A stretch of 64,000 nucleotides of DNA from Aquanectria penicillioides (lineage: Eukaryota; Ascomycota; Sordariomycetes; Hypocreales; Nectriaceae), in contig PYIU01000007.1 in assembly GCA_003415625.1 (NCBI GenBank), forward strand, positions 3,534,001-3,598,000, in the 5' to 3' direction. The position numbers and the translations under genes were made by a program. A model generated the notes under the pieces. It did no database searches. It had not been told where the DNA came from and was given only the letters and a program-made list of their open reading frames with translations. Of the stretch, positions 10,348-22,387 are shown piece by piece (the first letter of the stretch is position 1; each line of letters begins with the position of its first letter).

Positions 10348-12430
10348 ATGCGCAAGTACATGAGCAAGCGCCAGCGGCCATGTGACTTTTGCCGTTCCCG
10401 CAAGACGGCTTGCCGCATCGAAGGGTCGCCGCCTTGTCGCTCCTGTCAGCTGCATGGCAAAGCCTGCACCTTTGTTGAAGCTGCGCGCCCACGTAAGAAG
10501 CATGTCGTGGGATCCTTTGATGAGGGCCATGAACAGGGCCATGGACGAACTACGATTACCAGTAGTGCCCAACACGATAATGGACTGGAGCGGACAATAG
10601 GCCCTATCCTAGATGTTATGAACGCCTCAAGCGTCATGGACGCGTCCTCGCCTGAGCCCAACACACAGGTCTTGGAAGCCAGCACACCTTTCCCAGATAT
10701 GAGCATGCAATTCCTCCATGACTTGGATATCGAAGGAACTGAGTACCAATTCATGTTCCATACCCCTAAAAACCCTCCATCCAATACATCTGTCGCGGGT
10801 GGCTTTTCTGCAACTTCGCAGAGTCCGACTTCTTGGCCCCCGGTAGAATCCACGGATATCCTGCTTGATGGAACGAACAACCTGAACCCAGAAACCTTGG
10901 GCCTTACCGGGGACATGGACCCTTATCTGCTACAGAGGTACAATTCTGATGATCGAGGCACCTTCAAGTTCAAACAGTTGGCGATTCATTCTGTTCGTCA
11001 AGAACACGTACCAGTTCAGTTCCTAATCTCACAACAGTCCTTATTTACACGAAGCAGACAAGAAGCAGGAAATGATGTAATGAACGAAAAACAATTAAAA
11101 GCCGAATTGGAGACAGAAATATCTCAACCTACGGGGAGGCGACTGATTGCCTTATTCCAGAAGTTCATCAGTCCTCAATATCCTATTTTCTCGACCGAGC
11201 TGCCGCCCCATCCATCATCCAGTCCCTCGCATCTCTTGGCTGCAATTTATTCCATCGCATTTCCATTTGCTATGTATGATGATCAGTTGTGTATAGACCT
11301 GGCCTACGATTCTCTACCATATGAGCCGCTAGCCCATCTCATCAACAAGGCCATGGCCCCCGACCTTCACTCGCCCAGCATTGCCCTCGTCCAGACTTTA
11401 CTCTTGACGGCTGCACGGCCATCTTCAAACCCACTAGTATCAGATGCGTCTTACAGATGGTCCAGAGTGGGGTTGTTGGTGGCGACTGCAGTCAATATCG
11501 GGTTGCATCTTGATCCGTCTTCATGGAAGATATCCGCGGCTCAGATTTCACAACGGCGTCGACTCTCATTTGCAATATATTCCACCGACAAGTGGCTCGC
11601 GGCTAGTTTAGGTAGGCCACCGCATATAAATGATGAAAATTGGTTGGTTACTTCACTTCAAGAGGATGATCGGCGTTGCTCCGGTCTGTCGGTTGAGCAG
11701 TGGACCGAGGTGCTCGACTTTTCATCCCTGACCACTGTACTGGCATCTTCTCTCACTAGCCTTTAGTAAGTTGTTCGTCCTGGAAGATGTAATTTAACTG
11801 ACTAGGGATACTAGTTCATTGAGAGGAATGCAGTCTCTAATTGACTCTCCCCAGAAAGGATTGGACACTGCAAAAATGTTAATGCAAGCTCTTGACCCTC
11901 AATATCGCGACCCCATCTCCGCCTCACAGTCGCCGCAGGGCGTTCCAAACTCCATGTTCTATACAATTATTAGCCTTGGGCATCATCAAATAGTCCTTCT
12001 GATACTCCGAGCCGCGATGAGGCCATTCCTCACTACCGACCCCGCACTTCTGGGCTCACTGCACACAGAAGCACGCGACAATCTCCGCATGGGGATGAAA
12101 GACTGTGTCTCAAGGTTTTCGGATCATATCAGGATTCTGAAGACCGATGATGTGAGCGGCTTTTGGCCCCCGTGGTGCCAAGCTGCTTTTTCGTCGCTCT
12201 GCTTTAACTTGCTCTTATTGACAGTGTCCTCTACGACCTACGACGAGGCAAAGAGCTGGATCGACATTCTACAACAAACTCGGAGACATCTTAGACTAAA
12301 GTCAAGCTCCCTGCCGGTCCTTCGATTAGGACTATTGAGAATTGACTCAATATTCTGGCGCGGAGTCGACAAGGTCCTGAAGCTAGAGCCCCATGTCGCG
12401 GATGCTTTCAGGTCATTTCAGAGTCCATGA
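10348..12430 (+). CDS. Zn(II)2Cys6 transcription factor (fungal-specific TF domain)
   Basis: Two exons, 10348-11765 and 11815-12430, give 677 residues. The binuclear zinc cluster is at the very N-terminus with C12, C15, C22, C30, C33 and C40 (CDFCRSRKTAC...CRSCQLHGKAC), followed by a basic linker PRKKH. A fungal-specific transcription factor regulatory domain follows from about residue 280, with the usual RRLSFAIYSTDKWLAASLGRPPHI core. The 49-bp intron (GTAAGT, acceptor TAG at 11814) joins SLTSL to YSLRGMQS in phase. The LHGKxCTF form of the cluster resembles the TamA/Dal81-like group, but I would not assign a target from that. It ends 87 bp from the stop of the convergent D-amino-acid oxidase gene. 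Confidence 0.9.
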
Positions 12431-12517
12431 ATACGTCATTTGCGGGAAGATCGATTTTTAATCTATGATAAATACTAATTACAGAACCATGATACATTCA
12501 ACCTGCTGTTAGCTTGG

Positions 12518-13784
12518 CTACAGATGCGCTCGGGGCCTATTGCCACGGAGCTGGCGCAATACATCTTCGACACTTCGAACAGCATCTAGAGCCATGCCAT
12601 AGCCGGCTTGGAAGCCGGTACCACCGGCGCCATAGTTGTGTACAATTACTCTCTTGTCTCCAGAGACGGTAATCTCATCGCGCTCAATACGGGCGCCACC
12701 TTCGCGAGAAGGACGGAGCCCAGCGAATGCGGCAATGACCTCTGGATCCTTTTCTCGCAATTCAGAGCTCAGTTTCTTGGTCCGATCAAGGATCGATTCT
12801 GTTTCATAGGCATAGGTTGAACCATCGCTGGGAGTCATGTCAGTGGCCGAGATTGTTAAACCGGGGGCTGTTACTTACCCGTTGCCCTTTTGCATATAGC
12901 CTCCCAGGATAACATTGCCATTCGACTCTGGTCGAGGAATGACATATGTCTCATAGTCCTTTCCGTGTCGCATGATGTTGGTGTGCACATGGGGAGCTCT
13001 TGTCAGGAGCACTTGTCCCCTGGTCGGGTAGCATTTGGGGTCTTCCACGCCGGGAAGCGTCTTGGCCGCATTTCCAATGCAGTTGAAGACAACTTTGGTC
13101 GCGGGATTGGCAAATGCAGCTTGGATACTCGACAGCTTCTGGCGCACGAACTTGACGCCATATTGGTTCTTCAATCTGCCGTAGAGGTAACCAATGTGAC
13201 TCGGGGCATTGACTGTGAGCGTGGTGAATGAAACCGCAAACTTCACGCCTTCAGGGAGTTCTGTAGTGGGTAGCACCCGGAACTGTTCGCTATTAGGCCA
13301 ATTGAAACAGCTATAAGACAATAGTGATGCTTACATCCTCGAGATATTCCGCCATGCCCTTGATCTTGTCGTGCGGGACATTCTCGTCCCACAGCTCGGT
13401 GGACGGTGTCCGCCGAACAAAGGTCTCCTCAGGCCGCTCCGAAGCGAGCTTACACAAATGAGTGTATCCCATGCGGTCCCATCTCAATGCGTTGGCATCT
13501 GTGCCAGAGATGGCAGAAAAGTTGCAACCAGCCCTGGGTTTTCATTAGAGCTGTCCAGTGCGAACGTGGGGATCCTTGGAGACCTACCAGGGTGACGTAT
13601 AGGTCACAGATGTGTCGCCGGGGAGGTGCTCGGCGATGATGGTGATATTCTTTCCATATCCTCGCTCGGAGAGAACCAATGCGACGTCAAGGCCGATAAT
13701 GCCAGCGCTTTTAAATGGTCAATCGCGTAGCCTCTGGACGAGCCTTGGAACTTACCCGACAACGACAATGTTATCAGATGCCAT
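12518..13784 (-). CDS. DAO1: D-amino-acid oxidase (FAD, peroxisomal)
   Basis: Oxidatively deaminates D-amino acids to 2-oxoacids, ammonia and H2O2. Five exons (13784-13756, 13707-13588, 13533-13335, 13282-12879, 12827-12518) give 353 residues, typical length. The FAD-binding GAGIIG is at residues 10-15 and is split by the first 48-bp intron; all four introns are 48-54 bp with canonical ends. The pyrophosphate/active-site region TSPWAGCNF and the C-terminal signature VIVHNYGAGGTGFQAGYG, with the FAD-contacting GxGGxG pattern, are intact. The last three residues AHL are a variant of the peroxisomal PTS1 signal, consistent with H2O2 production being confined to peroxisomes. Neighbours are a Zn2Cys6 factor, an HSL-type hydrolase and a peptide transporter; a joint role in D-amino-acid or peptide use is only a guess. 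Confidence 0.93.
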
Positions 13785-14365
13785 CTTGATCAGCGTGGAA
13801 CCTGCGTTTCGAGCTACCTTCAGATCAATTGACGCGGAGGGTCACCAGCAATTTATCCGACCTGAATCCTTCAAAAGTCTCGATACTCAGACGATTCAGC
13901 TATGAGGAGTCATAAGCGCGGACGGAGGCGACCGACCACCAGAAGCAACCACCGACGCTAACGATGCTGAGCGCTTCTCGATGAGCGGCTGTGATGCTTA
14001 CGGCCGGATTCGGAGAGTGTCCGTCGGCGTCGAATTCCATTGGCGGCGTTCCATTATCTCTCCCCACTTTGGCCGACCCACGTTCCAGCATCCTGTTGAG
14101 AGCGAGGAATCATCCAGGTGGGGAGACCTTTATCAGTGTTTTCCAACGATATCGTTTGGTAATCTGTGCAAATGGGATTATTAATGAGTGATGGAGGAAG
14201 CTAGGTCGACATGTAGGTGGTTTCACGACACTCCGCTTTAATATTTGTTTATCTAGTATTTTTTCCCCTTCATTTTTCGTTTCAGCACTTTAGACGTGCT
14301 AAGAATAGCACCTACTTGACACTACCGATGCATTAATCTACTCTAATGTCGTCAAGCTGGATCTC
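13785..14365. other. Intergenic, nothing clear
   Basis: Promoter side of the D-amino-acid oxidase gene and 3' side of the hydrolase gene. AT-rich between about 14220 and 14350. Plus-strand open frames here are short and featureless. Confidence 0.4.
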
Positions 14366-15672
14366 TCAGCTATAATGTACATTCTTTAGAAGCTCGGCAG
14401 TATCCTTGATAAACTCAAAGCTGCTGCTCAAGCCTCTTTCCGGATGGTTGAAATGCGCGAATGCGTGAGGCGACCCAGCGTATCGCTTCATCGTGACGGG
14501 ATTGCCCGCATCCTTTAACATTTGGCCGTAGAACTCCCCTTCATCGCGTTCAAGGTCAAACTCGGCAGTAACAATGTGTGCACGAGGCAGATTTTTGAAG
14601 TTGGGCGCTAGCACTGGGGTCATAATCCAGGTGTTTAATGCCATTTCTTGTTCATCTGGGAGTTGGGTCAGCCAATCGATCTTACTCGTACCGAGGTCGT
14701 CATACCGGCGTCTTCTCCTACCCAATACTTTAAAAACCATTGCTCACGACCCAAAGGACCCCATGGCAAATCTGAAAAAAGGCGGGCACTTTCATAAGGG
14801 CAGTTTTCTGGCGTTAGAGTTTTGATCTTTGGACTGCAGTATCGCATGTCTGTCGCCGGCACAATCAGCAAATGAAGTTTAATGTCCACACCTTCGTCCC
14901 TTGCGAAATGGCCCAAAACGGCCGACATGTGACCACCAGCAGATAGTCCGCCAAAAGATACGCTCTTGGGGTCGATATTCAATAATGTTGCATTGCTGAT
15001 CGCCTACTCGAATGATCAGCTGGGGCTTTGTAGTCTGGGGCTCAAGTATTCCTTACCCATTTTACTGCGTCCCAACAGTCATAAATTGCAGTTGGGAATT
15101 TTAGCTCCGGGCCCATTCGGTAGTCCACATCGATTACCTTGATGTTAGACTTGTTGCAAATATGCCGGCACCAGGCCGCTTCGGACTTGAGCCCCCGAGA
15201 ACCCAGCCACCTGAATTGTTAGGTAAAATGCTGTTAGGAGCAATCGAGTGACGTACCTCCATGGAAGTTGAGATGAACAGGAAAAGGGCCCGCGCCCTCC
15301 GGTGTATAGATTCTCACGGAGATTTCTCCAGAGGGATGTGTTACTGGGATCCGGCGGTCTTCAACATGGAATACCTCTGGGCCTAGGGTTGGAATTAGAG
15401 GCTGCCCTGAAGAAGGATATAGGTTCAATACCTGAACAAGTTGGGTATGTGAAACTATACTTGGATGGATCAAGCCTGTATTCCTCTATAGTCATCTCAT
15501 CCGCCCGAACCATAGCGCTTCCGTGGGCATTCCACAAAGACCGCCATTCTAGATCCAGGCCTTGGTATTGTTCTTCTCCAATTTCCAACCGTCCTGGCGC
15601 CGATAGCGGGATTATGGTCGTCTCCGTTGGAGCATGTTCCACGGTCGCAATGGTGGTGATGCCTCTAGCCAT
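14366..15672 (-). CDS. Alpha/beta hydrolase, hormone-sensitive-lipase type esterase, interrupted by a 1-nt deletion
   Basis: Five exons (15672-15432, 15382-15257, 15210-15057, 15003-14706, 14655-14366) would give about 369 residues. The oxyanion motif HGGGW is restored across the 46-bp second intron. The nucleophile elbow is GLSAGG, the acid is in AEFDLERDEGE and the catalytic His in SPHAFAHF, so all triad positions are present. Exon 3 is one base short: after HGGGWVLG the frame shifts within a G5 run (plus-strand C5 at 15192-15196) and resumes as LKSEAAWCRHIC in the next frame. Six Gs would restore the gene. This is either a recent inactivation or a sequencing indel. Family members hydrolyse short acyl esters; substrate unknown. 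It shares a 500-bp upstream region with the peptide transporter. Confidence 0.8.
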
Positions 15673-16172
15673 TGTATAAGTGCGTAAAATGCTGAAACGA
15701 TCAGGGCTACCATACGCCACAGGTGGGAAACAGGAAACTTGGTCTTAAAGGTCTTCCGTAGTGACAATATGCCTCTCGGCGTTCGCCCGGGGTCTTACCG
15801 CCGTTGATTCCGTGCCCGGACCGGTCTGATGACGGCGTTGACGGCGATTGGTGGCGTTCACACAGCCGATCACAGGATCCACAACACCTATCACTGAAGA
15901 TAGGGCCGTGGGACGCCGCCTATCAACGACGTCAACTCCGACCCCGCGTTATCTCTCGCGTGTTATCCCAGCATGATGGGTCTGGAGCGACTGCAGAAGG
16001 CCCTCGTTTCCCCGTGTTTTTAAAAGGGAGCTTGAAGGCATGCTGTTTGCGCATTGTCTCAGTGGCTCGATTCTGCCAGTATTCGTTGCTTTTTCGGCTT
16101 TTGGCGGGTCGTCAGCACCGGTTTGAGCGGTTTATTTTACGTCATTCGACGTTGGTTTTGTGAAGAGTTAAC
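15673..16172. promoter_or_regulatory. Divergent promoter region, hydrolase and peptide transporter
   Basis: A 500-bp interval between two start codons pointing away from each other. No gene is supported inside it, and I see no single outstanding motif. Shared control of the two genes is possible but not shown. Confidence 0.4.
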
Positions 16173-18243
16173 ATGGCGAACATGGGGGTCGACACCAAGG
16201 ACACGATTACGAGCAATGCTGGAGACGCTGCCAGCGTTGCAGACCACGACAAGAAGCCCGAGCAGCCGCAGTGGCAAGGCCTTCGCAGAGTCCCGGACAA
16301 ACTGCCAGTGGTTGCACTCCTAATTCTTGTTGTTGAAGTATGCCGTGCTATGTGGGCTTATTGAACTACTAATTAACATGACATTTAGCTTGGTGAAAGG
16401 TTCACCTACTTTGGCCTTTCCGGGCCCATCCAAAATTACATCAAGTGAGCCACTCCTAGTGCATTAGCAATCCAATCTGTCAACGCTCAAAATTAACAAA
16501 CGTAGCAACCCTTATGACCCCGACTCAGATCTTCCAGGCGCTCTTGGAAAAGGACAAGCCGTAGCGACCGCTCTTGGAAACTTTTTTAAGTTCTGGGCCT
16601 ATGCATCCACTGTCATTGGTGCTATTCTTGCCGGTGAGGCCAAACTGGCCCCGAGCCAAATTATAACCACTGCTGACAGTCTTAGATCAATATTTGGGAA
16701 AGTTCAAAGCGATTCTATGTGCAAGCGGCGTTTACATCCTCGGACTTATCATTCTTGTGACGACATCAACACCCGCTGCTATTACCCACAATGCTGGTCT
16801 TGGTGGCCTGATCGCTGCGATGATCACCATCGGACTTGGCACTGGTGGAATCAAGGCCAACGTGACACCTCTCTGCGCAGAGCAGTACACAAACTCTCAC
16901 CCAGTATTGAAGACGTTAAAGTCTGGTGAGGAAGTCATCGTTGACCCAGAACTCACAGTTCAAAGGCTGTTTATGTGGTAAGTTGGCCTGCATGAAAAAC
17001 CAATAATCGAGACTAACAACGGTGCAGGTTCTACTGGGTCGTAAATATTGGCGCTCTGTCTCCATTGATTACGGTCAACGTCGAGGCTCATCATTCGTTT
17101 TGGCTTGCCTATTTGATCCCACTCATGTAAGGAGCTCAAGTATTGAGAACAACAAAGGACTAATATTAAAACTCAGTGCAATCCTTCTTTCGGTTGGAGT
17201 GTTCCTCTTGGGACGCAATAAATATGTCAAGATCCCTCCGATGGGCTCAGCCATTCTTGATGCCTGCCGCACTGCTAGTATTGCTATCAAGGAGCATGGT
17301 TTTGAGAATACCCGACCATCTGTCTTGCGTGAACGGGGACGCGACGAAAAATATCCAATCGCCAGCCAAGAAAGATACACGGACGCCTATGTTGAAGATG
17401 TTCAGCGAGGCTTGAAAAGTTGCAAGGTCAGCACATGTGGACCTATTTACCAGTTAGAAGATTCTAACAATGTGTAGATGTTTTTGTTTTTCCCCTTTTA
17501 TTTCATCTGCTGGAACCAAATGTGGAACAATTTGATCTCTCAAGCCGGGCAGATGGCTCTTCACGGTACACCAAATGACCTGTTGCAGAACCTGGATCCT
17601 ATTGCTCTGTGTCTATTCATCCCACTATTGGATCGTGAGTCTCCCACTATAGACAAAAACCAAGCTCAAGCTAACCCAGCTGCCAAGTTGTTATTTATCC
17701 TATGCTCCGAAAGTACAAGATTGAATTCGACCCTGTGACCCGAATTTTCATGGGTTTCATGTTCGCATCAGTCTCCATGGTGTATGCGTGCGTGTTGCAA
17801 CACTACATTTACAAATCGCCCCCCAACAGTATTCACGTGTGGATTCAAGCTCCAAGCTATATCCTCGTCGCCTTTTCAGAAGCATTTGTCATCATTACTG
17901 GATTAGAGCTGGCTTTCACTCAAGCACCTAAGAAGTGAGTTGCCGTTTTTTTTCTTTTTTTTCTTTTCTTTTTTCTTTTTGGAAGAGAGAAGATTCGTTG
18001 CTAACAACTTCGACCTTCAGTCTTCGATCTTTGATTTCTGCCTTATTTTGGCTCACTATTGCCGTGGCTGCCGCTATTTGCATTGCCCTTGGAGCAGTAT
18101 CACAAGACCCATACTTAGTTTGGATGTACGGTGCAGTCGGAATTTCCGGATTTATTGCTGGTTGTGCATTTTATGCGTGCTTTTTTCCAGGACGCAAGAA
18201 GTGGGCTCCAAGGGAGGAAGTTGTGATTGAAGGAGTTCATTGA
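16173..18243 (+). CDS. PTR2: POT/PTR2-family proton-coupled di/tripeptide transporter
   Basis: Imports di- and tripeptides across the plasma membrane using the proton gradient. Nine exons (16173-16337, 16389-16444, 16506-16633, 16686-16977, 17028-17126, 17177-17426, 17478-17634, 17688-17934, 18021-18243) are in phase throughout and give 538 residues, a normal length. The proton/peptide motif ExxER appears as ELGERFTYFG across the first intron, and the second family signature as FYWVVNIGAL across the fourth. About twelve hydrophobic segments are visible, among them GVYILGLIILVTTS and LISALFWLTIAVAAAICIAL. The N-terminal 35 residues are hydrophilic and cytosolic-looking. The last intron has a long T-rich tract (17940-17980). 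Alternative small shifts at the seventh intron acceptor are possible without changing the call. Confidence 0.92.
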
Positions 18244-19920
18244 GTGAAGTTTCTTAGTATGTGGGGTTTATGTTTATATATGGTTCGAAGTAGCCGTAAT
18301 GTGTGGAGAAGTCACGAAAACATAATTCCGATTGTAATTTACTATGAACAAGTATACCGACTTCATTCACTGATCTCACCCACAGCCTCGTATCTTCGTT
18401 GTTGGTGAAGAAATTCCGAGAGTTGGTCTAGAAGCAAACATGTCCGCCCTCAATGGATGTGATCGGTATTATCGAAAATATTTCCAGTATGCTGGAGACA
18501 CACAAACTAATCCTCTTCAGCTTGATGGAGATGTGACTGGTCCTTTTCGTACCAAAACTTAGGAGCCCCTTTCATCAGAGGGCATTCCCAGGGAAGCCCG
18601 CGTAAGATATGGTTGTGTTCGTTGAGGTGAGTAGCCTCTACCTGAGCTACTCTTAATTTATGCCCCCGTTGTGGTAGGCTAAATGCAAAGTTTGCAATGC
18701 GGATCGCACCGGGTCATTGCAGATTACCAAGGAATCAACTCCAACTCGGCATTGCCTAAGTAATCGTTGGCCTCCATTGGTATAAGATAAGAGGATACCC
18801 CTGCAGAAGTCAGTGTTTGGTTCGCGGAAAATCTGGAACCTGATGAAATTGCAAGATGTGCCTAAGAGACAAAGGGGTTTATCATGGGAGGCATTGGAGA
18901 GCTTGGAGATTTCGGTGCAAATTGAACCTAATCCTTATTGTCAAAATAAACTCCGATGAATGACATGGGAAGATAATCAGAAATATCTTAAACTAAGGAA
19001 GGACCACCGGGTGTATTTCTGAAATATATTGTTGTGATTCCTTGCTGATATGAACCAGCGGTGAAATCCCCGCAAAGAGCCGTTCGAAACTATTACGGTT
19101 AGAGAATCAATTGGTACAGAAGTAAGTAAAGAAAACTGTACCAGAAAAGATGGGCTCTATCGCCGAATACCATCATGAAACTGGCCACAACTTGAACCCC
19201 GAATGCCTCTATGGGATCTTCGGAGGGAAGTGGTACGTAAACCCATACAACAGAATTTTTTCGTTCCCGAAACAGTTGTTAAAAAGTGTGTTCAGCAGTC
19301 TTGAATCTAGAAGAATGTCCGTGAATCGAATATCAAGTCCGATGAAGAATGTAATGCCTGTGTGCAGTCTCGAGGATCGATAGTCCTCAATTGTCGAAAC
19401 CATATGTAGGGATATATCTCCAGCGAGCCATGTAGAACACAATTCTCGAGGTTGGGTGGGCATGGTTTGTCCCATAAATTAATAAGGGTAGAACCCAGAA
19501 GAGGGACAAGGCAACAGAGCCCAAACTTTGGATATTAGAATGTAGAACGCAAGCTATGTATTGAAGGGCAGCTTCAGTCTGGAGAATGTAGGAAAATGAA
19601 TCGGAGCGAGCGCTCGAGTATGAGGGAAATCCTGGCGCTCTCTCGATGCTACGAATTCCTTGGGAGTCTATTGTGATGCCAAATACTGAGCTCTTAAAAT
19701 CTGAGTCCCGAGTAAGAGTCGGAGAACGTCCACTTTCCCATGAGCAAATTTCAGAAATGTCGTGGGCGACAGACTCGTCGCTCCATTTATAGCTAGTCGT
19801 GCAGTCTATGAACTCCAAAACCGAAGCATCACGCCAGAAAACTGCAGATACCGAGTGAGTCCGTAGTGGTACTTGGAGTTCCTACGACCCTCGTCTAAAT
19901 ACATCAGCCGCTCTCACCCT
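18244..19920. other. Long intergenic stretch, possible gene relics
   Basis: About 1.7 kb without a supportable gene. A 24-codon start-like piece (ATG at 19150, MGSIAEYHHETGH..., ending at a GTACGT donor near 19232) has no convincing downstream exon. A 143-codon minus-strand open frame at 19387-19818 could be a decayed gene fragment but I recognise nothing in it. No repeats or transposon ends were seen. Confidence 0.35.
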
Positions 19921-20851
19921 TCAAGCATCAAAATCGGTCGCTGAGCCAATTTCTCGGCAATTATCGACATCGACTTGCACAGCGTTCAATTTGTTCTGAA
20001 TTCGAGCAAAGGCATCCTTTCCAAGGGGCAGCCTGAGCACCTTGCCCTTTAAGTGCCCTGCTGCTCCCACCCCTGTAGCAACCTCAAATATGATGTCGAC
20101 GGCCTTTTGAGGATCTCCAGGCTGCTTTCCGTCTGATTCTTCGAATTTCTTGGTTGCTTGACCGACAATTGTTTTTTCGTATTCCGCCCGGAGGGATGAG
20201 GGCGTGTCACTGGCAACCTTGGCACCGAGAAAGTTGGTCCGGAATGCGCCCGGCTCGACAATCAGGACCGAGACGCCGAATTCCTTCATTTCCTTGGCCA
20301 ATGCTTCGCTGAGGCCTTCAAGGCCAAACTTGCTGGCTGAGTAAATTCCACAAGTAGGGTTGCCGTCTTGACCAGCAACGCTGCTGAAGTTGATGATGGT
20401 GCCTGATCCTCGAGCTCTCATGCCAGGCTGCACGGCCTGGATAGCAAACAGAGGTCCAAATAGATTCGTCTTGATCTGATGATTAACTTCATTTTCGCTG
20501 CCCTGTTGTTAGCGACGGAGGGATTCCGAACTCCGGGCTTCTGGGGCGGACTTACGCTAAAGACTCGACTGGGCCCAGGACAGAGTACCCCGCATTGTTG
20601 ACCAAGTAGTCAATATTTCCAAACTTCTTCTCCGCGGCCTGAATCTTCTGAATAATGCTTTCTCGAGACTCCGTCATGTCCATCTGAATCAAATTTCCTC
20701 CAGCTTCTTCAATTGATTTGACCGCTGCAGCAGATCTCTCGAAGTCTCGTACTGTTCCGATAACTTTGTGCCCTGCTGCAAGAACCTTTAGGCTCAGGAG
20801 GAGGCCGAAGCCGTTGGAAGTGCCTGTGATGAACCAAACTGGTGCCGTCAT
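19921..20851 (-). CDS. Classical short-chain dehydrogenase/reductase (SDR)
   Basis: NAD(P)(H)-dependent oxidoreductase of the classical SDR class; substrate unknown. Two exons, 20851-20556 and 20497-19921, give 290 residues. The Rossmann motif TGTSNGFG is at residues 9-16, NNAG is near residue 89, the catalytic Ser lies in NFSSVAG and the YSASK pair is Y151/K155. Among two nearby acceptors, the one at 20498 (GGCAG) is chosen because it keeps LAENEVNHQIKTNLFG in frame. Arg at the end of the second strand (TVRDFER) suggests NADP(H) preference. Members of this subgroup are often annotated as oxidoreductases acting on small carbonyls, but nothing here narrows it further. Confidence 0.9.
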
Positions 20852-21207
20852 ATTGATAGTGCCTGGAAAATATGTCGAATTGTGAAAGAGAAGAAAATTG
20901 AGCAGATCGCTCCTTTCAAATTTGAGAAATATCCTACGTAGGCTCTTTATAATTGGTCCCCTGACCGGAGATATTGAGAGTGTCCGTTAATACCGTGATG
21001 CCTAATGTCGTCAGATCGGGACCTCCAAGGATGACTGACTAGTCAAGCCACCGTTGTGATTATCGCCTAACGCCGATGGGTGAATTCGCGAATAGTACAG
21101 TGATTAGCTGCGCGAACAGAAGGAGGCTTTGTAATAAATCCACAAAATACATGAAAGGCCAGTCTCAATATCCGTTATTTCCGTTATCCCCTCTGTTTTG
21201 GTATTAC
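20852..21207. other. Intergenic, nothing clear
   Basis: Promoter side of the SDR gene and 3' side of the tubby-like gene. No further structure noticed. Confidence 0.4.
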
Positions 21208-21825
21208 TTAGTCCCGTCTCATCTTCTCATAAAACGAGATGCAAGTGAGCATGATCAGCTGATCAAAAGTCTGCCCCAAGTCAACTCGCATCTCCAATAC
21301 GCCACAACTTCGCATAGTCCTCTTGCTGGTAAAGACTGCTAACATCTCGCCCGTCTTTTCGTCGAGGAGCTTGAAGTTCCGCATGCTGATAGTGGGAACC
21401 GTCATCCCTTCCGCCGCCGTGGTTTGTGTTCGCTTCCATGTCAATGTCCTGATCTCGCCATACGACGGTTTGTTTCCGCTGGCAAGTGCCGTCTCCCAGC
21501 GGAATTCGGAACCGGCCAGGTTTTGTCTGGTCATGTCCTCCCACTGGACAGCATCGACATTTGCAGGGTCCCCGAAGCCGATTTTCATGTGCCCTCCAAA
21601 GACAATGAAGTGGCAGACAGCTGTGACGGGCCCGTCTATTGTTGATCCAACATGGAGTGTAAGAGCGGGCTTTTTGCGAATCATCGTTCCGAGTTCCAAG
21701 TAATATTTATCATCGCCACCTATCGCTGTGACGTCGTAATGACTGGGAAATGATAAAGAGTTTCTGTCGACTTGAAATTGTCGGTGGCTGGTTTCAGCCG
21801 GCTCAGGCGACGTTGCAGAGGGCAT
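21208..21825 (-). CDS. Tubby C-terminal-like (LURP-one-like) fungal protein
   Basis: Single-exon protein of 205 residues. The body shows the alternating beta pattern of the small tubby-like domain, with a central W-x-D/W-x-T segment (RWETALASGNKPSYGEIRTLTWKRT shortened here), then FKLLDEKTGEMLAVFTS and an ending hydrophobic helix with ...LIMLTCISFYEKMRRD. That arrangement (12-stranded barrel round a C-terminal hydrophobic helix) is what the family is known for. Biochemical role in fungi is unknown; membrane phospholipid contact has been proposed for relatives. No signal peptide. My family assignment is by overall pattern only and is moderate. Confidence 0.6.
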   Translation of the reverse strand: MPSATSPEPAETSHRQFQVDRNSLSFPSHYDVTAIGGDDKYYLELGTMIRKKPALTLHVGSTIDGPVTAVCHFIVFGGHMKIGFGDPANVDAVQWEDMTRQNLAGSEFRWETALASGNKPSYGEIRTLTWKRTQTTAAEGMTVPTISMRNFKLLDEKTGEMLAVFTSKRTMRSCGVLEMRVDLGQTFDQLIMLTCISFYEKMRRD

Positions 21826-22387
21826 TTTTGGGCAGTTTGGTGGTTTGAATTAAATCAAAGATGGTGCTTGGTGATGGGATACTTCTCCTGGAGTTGAAGT
21901 ACTATTTATCGCAACGCAACCGGGGTGTTGTGAAGCGACGCGCTGCACGAAATCGTCGTATTTCGTGATTCAGCCGCATTCAACAAAAATACGAAATACG
22001 ATCATGCATCAGCTCTGGCGACAAGGCGATTTAAAGGCCTCTAGCGCATTCAGCTACGCCACGCGCGCTTTGCCCTATTAACCACAGACGACTTGCGCAT
22101 CCCGCAATTTCGGGCGTTCGCAGCATTTTGATTTCAGTCGGGCATAGGAATTGAGGTGGCGCAGTAACCAGCACGTGTGGTTGCTCCGCTAAACTGCCGA
22201 TGGGAACAACTCCCGACGATATGACAAACAAAACAGAACACAATAAAAGAAGATTAAGAATGAACTTGAATTTTCAAACCCCTTGGCTTGCTAACAACAC
22301 ATTATTATGATAACCTGTCATGAAACTCCAAGTTCATACTATGCAAGTCTATAGCTGCAAATTTCATAGCAAGCGCACAAAGCATCT
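21826..22387. other. Intergenic, nothing clear
   Basis: Promoter side of the tubby-like gene; the left end of the next gene's 3' region is included. There is an imperfect inverted stretch around 21950-22000 (AAATCGTCGTATTTCGTGATT ... AAATACGAAATACGAT, each under 21 bases) repeating the core ATTTCG/CGAAAT, of unknown meaning. Confidence 0.35.

Noticed and set aside
19387..19818. 143-codon minus-strand open frame as a gene
   Set aside because: No family, no start context and no flanking exons; kept only as a possible relic in the intergenic note.
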